This document shows, one piece after another, positions 17,081-25,599 of a stretch of 40,611 bases of DNA. Where the stretch lies: positions 1 to 40,611 of the forward strand of contig JAFQKQ010000089.1 in the NCBI GenBank assembly GCA_017396845.1, read 5' to 3'. Each line of letters opens with the position of its first letter. Within the stretch, counting starts at the first letter, position 1. Position numbers and translations under genes: made by a program. The DNA is from Clostridia bacterium. GTDB lineage: Bacteria > Bacillota > Clostridia > Christensenellales > Aristaeellaceae. The notes below the pieces were generated by a model that saw nothing but the letters and a program-made list of their open reading frames with translations, did not search any database and was not told where the DNA came from.

Positions 17081-17241
17081 TTGAAAACCTCCCTGCAGTT
17101 ATAATTCCCAAAGCGCGTGAAACGTATACTTTACGTAGTGATTCCGCTGTAATTTTTCATAAACTACATGCTATTTGAGCGGGATCTATGGTATAATCTC
17201 CGTAATACTCTACAAAAGCATACAGGAGGCGTTATCTCCAT

Positions 17242-18330
17242 ATGGGTTCGCAAGGGAATAAATACGAGCGCATCGCCGAACAAAAAAAATTGCGCCGCGC
17301 ATGGCGTCTCAGAAGGTTCACCTTCTTTTTTTCGCTGCTTTTCAGAATTTCCTCCATTCTTGTGATTATCCTCGTTATTCTTCTTCACAGAATGTTTATC
17401 GGCCCCAGCCCGACCATCAGCCGCATGCTCACCATGACGCTGACGGAAACGAGCGCGCTCAAATTTGTGCCGCATCTGTTTATGTCGGAGGATACGGTAA
17501 ACCGCATCATCGACAGTTCGCGCCTGATTGAGCCGGAGGAGAAAACGGATACATCATTGATTCAGATCGTAAAATACAATCCTTCCGATAATAAGAGTCC
17601 CGAAGAGGCTTCCGCCGAGCAAAGCATTCCGGAGCCTATCAAAATCGAGACGGTTATCGGCGCCACCTACAAAGGCTATATGATGATCGTAAGCGATCCT
17701 TCCCGCGTATTCCTGGGCGTTACCAATGAATACTTTAACGGCGGCGGCAAGCGCATTGACGATCTTGCCGCGAAATACGATGCCGTCGGCGGCATCAACG
17801 CCAGCGGCTTCAAGGATGAAAACGGCATGGGCAACGGCGGAAGCCCGATCGGCATGGTCATATCCGAAGGCAAGCTCCTCCGCTCCACCTCCAGTCACAC
17901 CATCGCCGCTTTTGATGAAAACCATATTCTTCACGTGGGCAAGTTCACAAAGGAGGACGTGGAAAAGCTTGGACTTCGCGACGGCGCAGGCTGGGGTCCG
18001 GCGCTGGTGGTAAACGGAGAACCCGCCGAAACGCCCGTAAACACCACGGGTCTCAATCCCCGAACCGCCATCGGACAGCGTGCGGACGGCGCGGTTCTGA
18101 TGCTCGTCATCGACGGAAGACATCCCAACAGCATGGGCGCAACCTATTCGGATCTGATTGAGGTTATGGTCAGGTACGGCGCGGTAAACGCCTGTAATAT
18201 GGACGGCGGCACATCCTCCACGCTTCTCTACGAGGGCGAAAGACTCAGCCATACCACAACGCTCAACTCCTGCCGCTCTATTCCCACCGCATTTCTGATT
18301 CGAAGGGAGGCGACCAACAGTGAGCCGTAA
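17242..18330 (+). CDS. Phosphodiester glycosidase family protein (NAGPA domain), membrane-anchored
   Basis: A 362-residue protein with a basic N-terminus and one membrane helix (about residues 28-50), then an extracytoplasmic domain. The NAGPA-like signatures are GGINASGFKD, GAGWGPALVVNGEP, LNPRTAIGQRADGAVLMLVIDG and CNMDGGTSSTLLYEG. Homologues include the mammalian uncovering enzyme and bacterial YihY/exopolysaccharide-associated proteins acting on glycosyl phosphodiesters in the cell wall. A TATAAT at 17192-17197 precedes it; AGGAGG (17222-17227) is the ribosome site. Its 3' end overlaps the next gene by 11 bases, so both are produced together. Confidence 0.8.
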   Translation: MGSQGNKYERIAEQKKLRRAWRLRRFTFFFSLLFRISSILVIILVILLHRMFIGPSPTISRMLTMTLTETSALKFVPHLFMSEDTVNRIIDSSRLIEPEEKTDTSLIQIVKYNPSDNKSPEEASAEQSIPEPIKIETVIGATYKGYMMIVSDPSRVFLGVTNEYFNGGGKRIDDLAAKYDAVGGINASGFKDENGMGNGGSPIGMVISEGKLLRSTSSHTIAAFDENHILHVGKFTKEDVEKLGLRDGAGWGPALVVNGEPAETPVNTTGLNPRTAIGQRADGAVLMLVIDGRHPNSMGATYSDLIEVMVRYGAVNACNMDGGTSSTLLYEGERLSHTTTLNSCRSIPTAFLIRREATNSEP

Positions 18331-19723
18331 ACCGATCACCTACGCCCGGTACTTTCAAAGAGAAAAATCCTATCGCGCTTTTCGCGGAACCATAACATTC
18401 ATACTGATTCTGGCAGGTGTTTTATTCCTTCTGCACGCGGAAAGCCGCCTTTCGGAATACGAAGCCTCGCAGCCCGAAAAGCGAATCGCAGAATTTGCGG
18501 AGCTTTTGAAAAACGGCGATGAAAAAGCGCTCGCCATGCTGCCGGACGATGTGCTTCTGGGCGGCGAAAATCCCGTAACGGAAGAAACCTACATCGTAAA
18601 CCGCATTACGGAAAAAGAACTCACATGGCACGAAAAGGTTCAGACCAATCCCGACAGGATCGATTTCGACCTGATGGCGGACGGCGAAAAGATCGCCCTG
18701 ATCGAGCTTGCAAAGGCCGAAAAGACAAATGCTTCCAATTACGATCAGTGGGAGGTTTCGAAGATTACCGCCTCCGTAAAGCCTGCCCACCTGGCGTCGG
18801 ATGTATTGATTCAATTGTCCGCAGACGACTTTTCATCCTTGATTGCCGGCGCAAACGAGGAGGATTTCCCCCGCGACAGCGCGTCCGCGCTGGAAAACGA
18901 ATTAAAAGCATTTGCGCTTAAAAAGCGCGTCACGCTCGTTCAGCTGGCTTTGTCGGAGGATTCTTCCCTCATGTATCAGTACCGCGCGGACGATACGCCT
19001 CTGGCAACCGTTCAGATTGCCGAAAGCGGGAAAGACGACGGCGCTTCCTGGGAATTAACCGTAGTATCCTTTGACTGCTTAAACGCCGCATCCGTAACCA
19101 TCCGCGTCCCCGCATCAGCAAAAGTAACGGCAGACGCCGAGACGCTTGATTCCTCCCACATCGTTGCCGCCGGCCTTTCCCATGATTACGCCGCCTATGT
19201 TCCCGAGGACGCAGTAAACCCGGTCGATTTCAGCGAAGTGGAATACAGATACACGTATTTCTATCAAGCGCCCGAAATCAAAGCATATGCTGAAGACGGA
19301 CGCGAATATACGCTTGTCGAAACGGAAAGCGGCAAATACACCTATCAGCTCATCTCGAGCCCCGAGCTTTTCCCGGATACGGACGAACGCATCCTTCAGG
19401 CTACGGACACCATCGCCAATTTTCTCGTAGGCTTAAGAAAGCTCAATCAGGTTCTTAAGTATGTTGAGAAGCCCTCCGCCGCCTATGACATCATCGACGA
19501 GTACGACAACTGGCGAAGCGTACAGGCGGGAAGCGCAAGAATCAGCGATTTCACCATCAATTCAATCGTCCCTCTGGGCGACAACTGCTTTGCCGCCGAC
19601 ATCCGCGCGAATTTCTTTGTCGCGTACTCCGGGAAAAACCAGACCGAGCATTCAATCGGCTACACCTTCTTCTTCCGCAAGGTGAATAACCAGTGGATGA
19701 TTTACAACTTACTGAGCCGCTGA
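18320..19723 (+). CDS. Membrane-anchored protein of unknown function
   Basis: A 467-residue protein with a basic N-terminus, one membrane helix (about residues 23-41) and a large outside part with no cysteine-rich or catalytic motif I recognise. The region around DCLNAASVTIRVPASAKVTADAE looks like small beta domains, and the C-terminal 110 residues (ILQATDTIANFLVG to YTFFFRKVNNQWMIYNLL) have the pattern of an NTF2-like domain ending in a conserved-type W-MIYNL. TcaA/YvbJ-like surface proteins have similar layouts. The start is GTG, 10 bases after GGGAGG, inside the NAGPA gene, so the two are coupled and probably work at the cell envelope together. Confidence 0.65.
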   Translation: MSRKPITYARYFQREKSYRAFRGTITFILILAGVLFLLHAESRLSEYEASQPEKRIAEFAELLKNGDEKALAMLPDDVLLGGENPVTEETYIVNRITEKELTWHEKVQTNPDRIDFDLMADGEKIALIELAKAEKTNASNYDQWEVSKITASVKPAHLASDVLIQLSADDFSSLIAGANEEDFPRDSASALENELKAFALKKRVTLVQLALSEDSSLMYQYRADDTPLATVQIAESGKDDGASWELTVVSFDCLNAASVTIRVPASAKVTADAETLDSSHIVAAGLSHDYAAYVPEDAVNPVDFSEVEYRYTYFYQAPEIKAYAEDGREYTLVETESGKYTYQLISSPELFPDTDERILQATDTIANFLVGLRKLNQVLKYVEKPSAAYDIIDEYDNWRSVQAGSARISDFTINSIVPLGDNCFAADIRANFFVAYSGKNQTEHSIGYTFFFRKVNNQWMIYNLLSR

Positions 19724-19736
19724 CCTTCGCGCCGTT

Positions 19737-19780
19737 TGCCGTATGCATGCGTATCCATGCGCTGCATACGGCATTTTTCA
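19737..19780 (+). terminator. Terminator after the membrane-anchored protein gene
   Basis: TGCCGTATGCA (19737-19747) pairs with TGCATACGGCA (19763-19773), followed by TTTTTCATTTTG. Confidence 0.85.
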
Positions 19781-19839
19781 TTTTGTCAACTGTTTTGCCT
19801 TAAAAATTTCACGCCCGTTTTTTTGCGCACTTTTACCTA

Positions 19840-19869
19840 TTGACGCACAGCCCTTATTCCTGATATAAT
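19840..19869 (+). promoter_or_regulatory. Promoter of the structured RNA
   Basis: TTGACG (19840-19845), 18 bases, TATAAT (19864-19869). No credible coding start follows with a ribosome site. Confidence 0.75.
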
Positions 19870-19875
19870 TCGCTT

Positions 19876-20122
19876 TGTCAAAAGGCACTGTATCCTGGGG
19901 TGTGCGCCACGGTTCTGCTTTTACCCACATCTTCACAAAAGGACTCCGGGTCGGTTTCGCGGATGTCAGGCCCCCATTGTCAGGGGAAGACAGTATGCGG
20001 CCGCAGGTTTCCGCCCTGCCTGAGCGGCGGGTGAAAAAGCAGAAGCGAACGGCACTCACGGGATATTTTTTATGCAAAAACACAGGCAGCCGTCATTGAT
20101 GATGCGGCTGCCTGTGTTTTTT
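19876..20122 (+). ncRNA. Structured non-coding RNA, candidate 6S RNA
   Basis: The transcript from near 19876 to the terminator at 20072-20122 folds as a long closing rod: GTTCTGCTTTTACCC (19914-19928) pairs with GGGTGAAAAAGCAGAAGC (20029-20046), and outside it GTGTGCGCC (19900-19908) pairs imperfectly with GGCACTCAC (20050-20058), then ATCC with GGGAT. The apex holds smaller hairpins (CCCC/GGGG inside TGTC/GACA; GCAGG/CCTGC). The outer strands CCTGGGGTGTGCGCC and GGCACTCACGGG resemble the closing stem of 6S RNA, but the branched apex is unusual. I know of no match to SRP RNA, tmRNA or RNase P. Presence of an RNA gene is well supported; its class is not. Confidence 0.6.
20072..20122. terminator. 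Bidirectional terminator of the RNA and the aminotransferase operon
   Basis: ACACAGGCAGCCG pairs with CGGCTGCCTGTGT around an AT-rich loop, with an A run on the left and TTTTTT on the right. It ends the RNA on the plus strand and the leftward operon on the minus strand. Confidence 0.9.
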
Positions 20123-20150
20123 GCTGTCATCGAAAAAAACGAACGGCTTT

Positions 20151-21335
20151 CTACTTAAGGCCGTGTCTTTGGGTAAAGCGAGCGATTCTCTTTACCGCCT
20201 CTATGATATTATCCATGCTGGATGCGTAGGAGCAACGGACATAGCCGCTGCCGGTTTCGCCGAATGCGTCGCCGGGAACGCAGGCTACGCGCTCTTCCTC
20301 AATCAGCTTCACGCAGAATTCCTGCGCGGTCATGCCGGTATTTTTGATGCAGGGAAAGGCATAGAACGCGCCCAGCGGCTCATGAGTGGAAAGCCCCGCT
20401 TTTCTCAAGCCATCCACGATCACGCGGCGGCGGCGGTCGTACTGGACGACCATCCTCTTAACGTCCGCAAAGTCGCTTTCAAGGCCACTTTTGAGCGCCT
20501 CCACAGCCGCATACTGTCCGGCGGTGGGCGCACACATGATGGCATACTGATGAATGCGAAGCATTACATCCAATATCTCCTTCGGTGCGCAGGCATAGCC
20601 CATTCGCCAGCCGGTCATTGCGAATGCCTTGGAAAAGCCGTTCAGCGTAACGGTTCTCTCCCTCATGCCGTCAATCGCGGCGAAAGAGAGATGGCGTACG
20701 GGAGAATACGTAAGCTCTGCGTAGATTTCATCGGCGATTACGATAATATCGGTACCCCTTAAAACGGAGGCCAGCTCCTCCATATCCTCTTTTCCCATGA
20801 TTCCGCCGGTGGGATTGTTGGGATACGGGAAAATGATCGCCTTGGTGCGCGGGGTGATCAGAGGCAAAATCATTTCACCCGTCAGCTTAAAGCCGTTTTC
20901 GGCGCGTGTCGGAACGGGCACGCATTTACCGCCCGCAAAGGTAATGCAGGGCATATACGATACATAGCTGGGATCGGGAACCAGCACCTCGTCGCCCGGC
21001 TCAAGGAGCGCACGAAGCGCAAGATCGATGCCCTCGCTCGCACCCACCGTTACCATTATTTCCTGATCCGGATGATATACTGCGCCAAAGCGCGCTTCGT
21101 ATTCCGAAATCAGGCGCGTAAGCTCCTTCATACCTCTGTTGGAGGTATAATGGGTATGCCCGGAACGCAGGGAGTAAATCGCCGCGTCGGAATACCGCCA
21201 GGGCGTAGTAAAATCCGGTTCGCCTACGCCCAGGGAAATCACATCCTTCATTTCGCTGACGATATCGAAGAACTTTCTGATCCCCGAGGGCGGCACATTT
21301 TTGATGCGCTCACAGAGTATTTTATCGTAATTCAC
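20151..21335 (-). CDS. PLP-dependent aminotransferase, class I/II (aspartate aminotransferase family)
   Basis: A 394-residue fold-type I enzyme, the common length. Conserved elements: SLGVGEPDFTTP near the N-terminus, HYTSNRGMKELTRLIS, VTVGASEGIDLALRALL, the Asn and Pro of YPNNPTGG, the PLP-ring Asp/Tyr of IADEIYAELTY, the PLP lysine in LNGFSKAFAMTGWRMGY, and the C-terminal Arg in YVRCSYA. It is likely a broad-range transaminase (MtnE/AraT/PatA-like) for aspartate or aromatic amino acids. The start overlaps the stop of the Lrp gene by 4 bases (ATGA), so the regulator and enzyme are coupled and the Lrp protein may sense a substrate of this enzyme. Confidence 0.88.
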   Translation of the reverse strand: MNYDKILCERIKNVPPSGIRKFFDIVSEMKDVISLGVGEPDFTTPWRYSDAAIYSLRSGHTHYTSNRGMKELTRLISEYEARFGAVYHPDQEIMVTVGASEGIDLALRALLEPGDEVLVPDPSYVSYMPCITFAGGKCVPVPTRAENGFKLTGEMILPLITPRTKAIIFPYPNNPTGGIMGKEDMEELASVLRGTDIIVIADEIYAELTYSPVRHLSFAAIDGMRERTVTLNGFSKAFAMTGWRMGYACAPKEILDVMLRIHQYAIMCAPTAGQYAAVEALKSGLESDFADVKRMVVQYDRRRRVIVDGLRKAGLSTHEPLGAFYAFPCIKNTGMTAQEFCVKLIEEERVACVPGDAFGETGSGYVRCSYASSMDNIIEAVKRIARFTQRHGLK

Positions 21336-21826
21336 GGGCTCACCTGCAATCTGTCATCCTGCGTTTCCTTTTCCATGATCACGCCGTCCTGCTTGTACTT
21401 TTTAAGTACGAAATGCGTAGCCGTAGACAGCACGTTTTCAATGGTCGAAAGCTTTTCCGCCACAAACAGCGCCAGCTGCTTGATATTCGTTCCTTCCACA
21501 ATTACAAGAAGGTCGTATGCGCCGCTCATCAGATAAGCGCTTTTTACTTCCTCAAACCGATAGATTTTTTCGGCGATGGCGTCAAAGCCCTCGTCTCTCT
21601 GCGGGGTTACGCGCACCTCGATCAGCGCCTGCACGCGATCCTCGCGCACGCGGTCCCAGTTCACCATCGCGGAGTATTTCAAAAGAATCCGATCCCGCTC
21701 CAGACGCGCGATCACGCTTTTTACTTCGTCCTGCGCGCGCCCCGTCATCACGGCAATCTGTTCGGGGCTCGTTCTTGCATCCTCATACAAAATTTCCAAA
21801 ACCGAAAGATCAAATTCGCTAAGCAT
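21332..21826 (-). CDS. Lrp/AsnC-family transcriptional regulator
   Basis: A 164-residue protein with a winged helix-turn-helix (LSVLEILYEDARTSPEQIAVMTG, then DEVKSVIARLERDRILLKY; both shown in parts of at most 20 residues here: EDARTSPEQIAVMTG and DEVKSVIARLERDRILLKY), followed by the RAM ligand-binding domain (VQALIEVRVTP to VEGTNIKQLALFVAEKL). Such proteins bind amino acids and form octamers. It is coupled to the downstream aminotransferase by a 4-base overlap and to the MATE gene upstream by 8 bases, a typical amino-acid transport and metabolism regulator arrangement. Confidence 0.85.
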   Translation of the reverse strand: MLSEFDLSVLEILYEDARTSPEQIAVMTGRAQDEVKSVIARLERDRILLKYSAMVNWDRVREDRVQALIEVRVTPQRDEGFDAIAEKIYRFEEVKSAYLMSGAYDLLVIVEGTNIKQLALFVAEKLSTIENVLSTATHFVLKKYKQDGVIMEKETQDDRLQVSP

Positions 21827-23222
21827 CTGATTCCATCTCCTTTTGACTGTGCTGATATCCGGGATTTATCGAAAGCCTTCGTATAAACAGGTAATAGCTT
21901 GGCACCAGTATCAGATCCGCTCCCGCCCATGCGAGAATTTCCGCCCAGAACACGCCCTGATATCCGATCACATACGGCAAAAGTATTACAGACAGCGTGC
22001 GCATGATAAATTCCGCGATGCCCGAGAGCATAGGCATGACGGTGTTTCCCATGCCCTGAAGCGCGGAGCGGTAAATGTGCAAAATATACAGTACCGGAAG
22101 GCAGCCGCTCATCAGATACAGAAATTCCAGCGACACCTTGAGCGCCGAATCAATTTCCTCCGGCGTTCCGGACAAAAAGCCGGAAACAATGCCTTTTCCA
22201 AAGATGAACATAAAGGCGGTAATCACAAGCGCGGTGACAATTCCGAGAAGCGCGGATACATGAAGCCCCTTTTTAATGCGGGAGATCTTTTTTGCGCCCA
22301 GATTCTGCCCGCAGAAGGTGCTGGTGGCGTATCCAAATGATATAGCCGCGATTTCCAGTACGCCGTAGAGCTTGTTGGTGGCGGTATAGCCCGCGACAAA
22401 GCCCACGGAATCTTTGTTGATGGAAGCCTGCAGCGTGTTCACCGAGCGCTGTACAACCATGCCGCCGACGCCGATAATCGCATTCTGAAACGCAATGGGC
22501 GCGCCCAGGCCGATCAGCTTCAGGCTGGTTCTCATATTGATTTTCAGATCCTGCCTGCTCGGGCGGACAATGCTGATGGACGCAAGCGCAATAAAGCAAT
22601 ATATGGACGAGCATGCCTGCGCAATGACGGTTGCAGCCGCAGCGCCCTGAACGCCCCAATGAAACACCGCTACAAACAGTATATCCAGCGCAATATTGAC
22701 AACGGAGGCGACGGCCATGGCGATGAGCGGCGTCCTGCTGTCGCCGAGCGAGCGCAGAATGCCCGCCATCAGGTTATACGCCATTACGATGGGAAACGCC
22801 GCGAAGAGTATCGAAATATACCTAGTCGACATGGGACGGATGATGGGCGAAACCTCCAGTATATCCATTGCGGGTGATACCGAAAGAAGCGCGATCAACG
22901 AAAGCAGCACGCTTGTAATCAGCGCCAGCGTAATCGAATGCCCCACGTATTTTTTCAGATCATCATATCGTTCTGCACCGAAGGACTGCGCCATAGGAAT
23001 GGTAAAGCCCTGCGCAAAGCCCTGTATTACGCCCAAAAACAGCCAGTTAAACCAGTCGCTGTTGCCGAGCGCCGCAAGCGCCGCCGTACCCTCGACGCTT
23101 CCGACGATGCGCGCATCGACCACGGTATACAACTGCTGAAAAATATTTCCCACCATCAGAGGAAGCGCGACCTTTAATATCAAAGGCAGCGGCCGTCCCT
23201 CGGTCATATTGCGAACTTTCAT
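21819..23222 (-). CDS. MATE-family multidrug/solute efflux transporter
   Basis: A 467-residue, 12-helix transporter. The N-terminal half has LPLILKVALPLMVGNIFQQL and the start of helix 2, and the duplicated second half starts near the middle with GLGAPIAFQNAIIGVGGMVVQ, matching the DinF/NorM pattern; the segment MSGCLPVLYILHIYRSALQGMGNT is in the C-lobe. It uses a Na+ or proton gradient to export cationic compounds or other solutes. I place the start at the ATG at 23222 (GGGTGA six bases upstream) rather than the further one at 23264. It is first in the operon with the Lrp and aminotransferase genes. Confidence 0.85.
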   Translation of the reverse strand: MKVRNMTEGRPLPLILKVALPLMVGNIFQQLYTVVDARIVGSVEGTAALAALGNSDWFNWLFLGVIQGFAQGFTIPMAQSFGAERYDDLKKYVGHSITLALITSVLLSLIALLSVSPAMDILEVSPIIRPMSTRYISILFAAFPIVMAYNLMAGILRSLGDSRTPLIAMAVASVVNIALDILFVAVFHWGVQGAAAATVIAQACSSIYCFIALASISIVRPSRQDLKINMRTSLKLIGLGAPIAFQNAIIGVGGMVVQRSVNTLQASINKDSVGFVAGYTATNKLYGVLEIAAISFGYATSTFCGQNLGAKKISRIKKGLHVSALLGIVTALVITAFMFIFGKGIVSGFLSGTPEEIDSALKVSLEFLYLMSGCLPVLYILHIYRSALQGMGNTVMPMLSGIAEFIMRTLSVILLPYVIGYQGVFWAEILAWAGADLILVPSYYLFIRRLSINPGYQHSQKEMESDA

Positions 23223-23345
23223 CAAATTCACCCATTGTATATCATTTTTGCTATCATACCACATGCGAAGGGTTTAGAAAAGCGGGTTCTTGAAAATATT
23301 ACACATCGCGGGCAATCAGATGACATATTCCCCTCAAAATCGCAC

Positions 23346-23374
23346 TTGAAAACGCACGTCGGAAGTGATAATAT
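23346..23374 (+). promoter_or_regulatory. Promoter of the DMT transporter gene
   Basis: TTGAAA (23346-23351), 17 bases, TAATAT (23369-23374). Transcription would begin near 23381. Confidence 0.6.
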
Positions 23375-23404
23375 ACTAAAAAAACAGTGAATGGAACGAT
23401 TGAT

Positions 23405-24313
23405 ATGTTGACGGTTGTTTTAGTCGGAATAATGCTGATTCTCTATTCCTTCCAGACCCTCTTTATGCGCCTGTATTCCGACAAGTATCCGGGCGAAGCA
23501 TCGGTTTCCACCTATGTATATACGGCAATCTACGGGGTTTCCATTTCTCTGATTTCATTTGCCATCGGCGGCTTCCGTTTTTCGCCGTCGCCCGTAACGG
23601 TGATGTACGGCGTTTTGAATGCGCTGGCGCTCACCGTATACAATTACGCGCTCATCAAAGCCACAACGACCGGCTCCTATGCCGTCGCCAATTTAAGCAT
23701 GCTCTCCGGCGGTATTCTGGTATCGCTCTTCCAGTTCGTCGTATTCTATGACGGCTTCCTCACGCTCCTCCAATACGCGGGAATTGCAGTGATGCTTCTG
23801 TCGTTCCTGTTTATCAACGCCGACGGCCTGAAAGCCGGAAAGGCGCAAAACAGCGAAAAGAAAGCCAAAAAGCGCAGCCTGTTCCCCCTGTACTGCGCGA
23901 TGGTATTCCTTGCCAACGGCCTTTACGGCGCGTTTATCTACGCCCAGCAGACCGCCATGCAGAATACGCAAAGAAGCGAAATGGTCATCATCACCTACAT
24001 GCTCTCCGCCATCGTAGGCTTTATCGTAGTATTATCAAAAAAGCGCGGCCAGACGCTTTCATCGTTCCGCCAGACGCGCATTTCTTCAATTTATCTTGCC
24101 ATATGCTGTCTCTCCGCAGCTGCGGCGCTGAATCTGTACGTATATGTAATGACGCTGGTCAAGAATATCGCCGTTCTGAACACCATCGACAACGGCGGTA
24201 TACTCGCCATCTCCGCCATATACGCTTACTTTATCTTCCGGGAGAAAATGACGCCTTCCAAGCTCACAGGAATCGTTCTGGCCATCGGCTCCATCGTAAT
24301 GCTTTCCATATAA
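23405..24313 (+). CDS. DMT/EamA-like membrane transporter
   Basis: A 302-residue protein with about ten membrane helices arranged as two repeats, the DMT superfamily plan. The first repeat includes LYSFQTLFMRLYSDKYP and VLNALALTVYNYALIKATTTGS; the second ends in the FREKMTPSKLTGIVLAIGS segment typical of EamA proteins. I prefer ATG at 23405 to the GTG at 23387, because the promoter at 23346-23374 would leave almost no leader before that GTG; the ribosome site is weak in either case. The polysaccharide deacetylase follows 24 bases later, probably in the same transcript. The substrate is unknown. Confidence 0.75.
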   Translation: MLTVVLVGIMLILYSFQTLFMRLYSDKYPGEASVSTYVYTAIYGVSISLISFAIGGFRFSPSPVTVMYGVLNALALTVYNYALIKATTTGSYAVANLSMLSGGILVSLFQFVVFYDGFLTLLQYAGIAVMLLSFLFINADGLKAGKAQNSEKKAKKRSLFPLYCAMVFLANGLYGAFIYAQQTAMQNTQRSEMVIITYMLSAIVGFIVVLSKKRGQTLSSFRQTRISSIYLAICCLSAAAALNLYVYVMTLVKNIAVLNTIDNGGILAISAIYAYFIFREKMTPSKLTGIVLAIGSIVMLSI

Positions 24314-24337
24314 TCTGACTGACAGGAGGTATTTGGC

Positions 24338-25141
24338 ATGCGCGTAATCTACCACTGCTTTCCGGGCGGAAAACACAAGGCGCTCACCATGAGCTATGAC
24401 GACGGCAGAAATGCCGACAGAAAACTTACGGAAATTTTCAACAAATACGGCCTTCGCGGAACATTCCACGTAAACGCAGGCCTTGCATCCCTTTCCGGCG
24501 ACAGAATTCCCCTGGAAGAGTACAAAGATGTATATCGGGGACACGAGGTATCCTGCCATACGTTTACGCATCCAACCATCGCGCGCTGTCCGCTGCCCTC
24601 CGTCATGAATCAGGTGCTCGCCGACCGGCGCGCGCTTGAAAATGCCGTGGACTATCCCGTGCGCGGGCTTTCCTACCCCAACGGCTCCTATTCCAGAGAA
24701 ATCATTGAAATGCTGCCGATGGCGGGCATATGCTATTCAAGAACCGTGAATTCCACGGGATCTTTCGCCATTCCCGAAAACTTCCTCGAATGGAATCCCA
24801 CCTGCCACCATAAGCACAATATCGCCACCCTCGGCGAGCAGTTTTTGTCTCTTTATAAAACCCAGTATCTCTACCTTATGTACGTATGGGGACACAGCTA
24901 CGAATTCGACAACGACAATAATTGGGAGATCATCGAAAACTTTTCAAAGCTCATGGGCGGCAAGGACGATATCTGGTACGCCACGAATATCGAAATTGTG
25001 GACGATATGGAAGCCTTCAAGCGTCTGCGCTTCTCGGAGGATCAGTCGTTCGTAGAAAACCCGAACGCAAAAAGCGTATGGATTCAGGTTGACAAGGAAG
25101 TCCCCATCGAGATTCCGGGCGGAAAAATTTTGAGAATATAA
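24338..25141 (+). CDS. Polysaccharide deacetylase family protein (NodB/CE4-like)
   Basis: A 267-residue protein with the CE4 motifs LTMSYDDG (metal and base Asp), HTFTHP (HxxxH metal ligands), LSYPNGSY (motif 3) and WGHSYEFD (motif 5 region). No signal peptide or membrane helix, so it is probably cytoplasmic, which is unusual for peptidoglycan deacetylases and points to a soluble sugar or amide substrate. AGGAGG lies before the ATG with a spacing of about 8. It is next to the DMT transporter gene and before the cassette's own promoter, so it probably belongs to the transporter transcript. Confidence 0.8.
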   Translation: MRVIYHCFPGGKHKALTMSYDDGRNADRKLTEIFNKYGLRGTFHVNAGLASLSGDRIPLEEYKDVYRGHEVSCHTFTHPTIARCPLPSVMNQVLADRRALENAVDYPVRGLSYPNGSYSREIIEMLPMAGICYSRTVNSTGSFAIPENFLEWNPTCHHKHNIATLGEQFLSLYKTQYLYLMYVWGHSYEFDNDNNWEIIENFSKLMGGKDDIWYATNIEIVDDMEAFKRLRFSEDQSFVENPNAKSVWIQVDKEVPIEIPGGKILRI

Positions 25142-25183
25142 TCGTTCACGGTTTTTTCTGCGCAGAATTCGTTTTTGTATTGC

Positions 25184-25212
25184 TTGAAAACATCTGTAGA
25201 CTATAGTATAAT
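25184..25212 (+). promoter_or_regulatory. Promoter of the radical SAM peptide cassette
   Basis: TTGAAA (25184-25189), 17 bases, TATAAT (25207-25212). The expected start near 25219 lies about 30 bases before the degraded first unit; there is no terminator before 31781, so it could drive the whole cassette. Confidence 0.75.
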
Positions 25213-25250
25213 ATTGGGTATAAAGGATCGAAAACAATACGACTTCCAAT

Positions 25251-25465
25251 ATGAGCATTATACCGGCGATCGAACGGAATTCCCGGATAATAGTTCGTTT
25301 CTTCACATGCTTGCAAAGATACGCATTGAATCCGCGCTTAAAGAGCGCTTTCGGGCAACGTCTTTGAACCCGATAAAAATACCCCCTTCACCGCCAGGTC
25401 TTTATGCCGCTTCCAATCCCGATACGGATATGGATGATCTTATACAAAAGCCGGTCGTTCGCCGA
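25251..25465 (+). pseudogene. Decayed copy of the small membrane protein (unit 1)
   Basis: It begins with ATGAGC, as in the two intact paralogues, but the frame breaks; in the shifted frame it ends with SNPDTDMDDLIQKPVV, matching SHPDMDVDDIIKTLVV of the 26006 gene. The paralogue's TGA stop is CGA here (25463-25465), and the flanking DNA continues to match (for example GAATACGC after it). The two membrane helices are missing. I take it for a remnant of a third copy; it would be missed by gene callers or called as an unrelated ORF of 114 residues. Confidence 0.55.
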
Positions 25466-25599
25466 ATACGCCGCTTAGTCTTACAAATCCATTTCTTTAA
25501 AGGAGGCATACCCATATGAATATAAATCCGCGCACCTTTCGTCAGGTATGTGCAATGGTTGCATGCAATCAGCTGAACCGCTATATTACAGGCATCAGC
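25402..25599 (+). repeat. Duplicated unit, copy 1 (membrane-protein 3' end plus peptide 5' end)
   Basis: This segment matches 26379-26580 over the end of the small membrane protein gene and the first 28 codons of the peptide gene. Shared blocks include TATGCCG, GTCGTTC, GAATACGC and ATGAATATAAA.CCG. Divergence is substantial, so the duplication is old. Confidence 0.6.

Noticed and set aside
19875-20099. 74-residue ORF within the structured RNA
   Set aside because: No ribosome site, overlaps the paired stems and the terminator; the RNA explanation is better.
19876-20122. SRP RNA, tmRNA or RNase P RNA
   Set aside because: The GGAAGCAG-type helix 8 loop, tRNA-like ends and RNase P core motifs were looked for and not found.
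24338-25141. Polysaccharide deacetylase as part of the peptide cassette
   Set aside because: It is upstream of the cassette promoter and closely follows the DMT transporter, so it is more likely in that transcript.
25175-25519. 114-residue ORF before peptide A
   Set aside because: Begins upstream of the predicted transcript start and has no ribosome site; its end matches the HPDM tail of the small membrane proteins, so it is treated as a pseudogene remnant.
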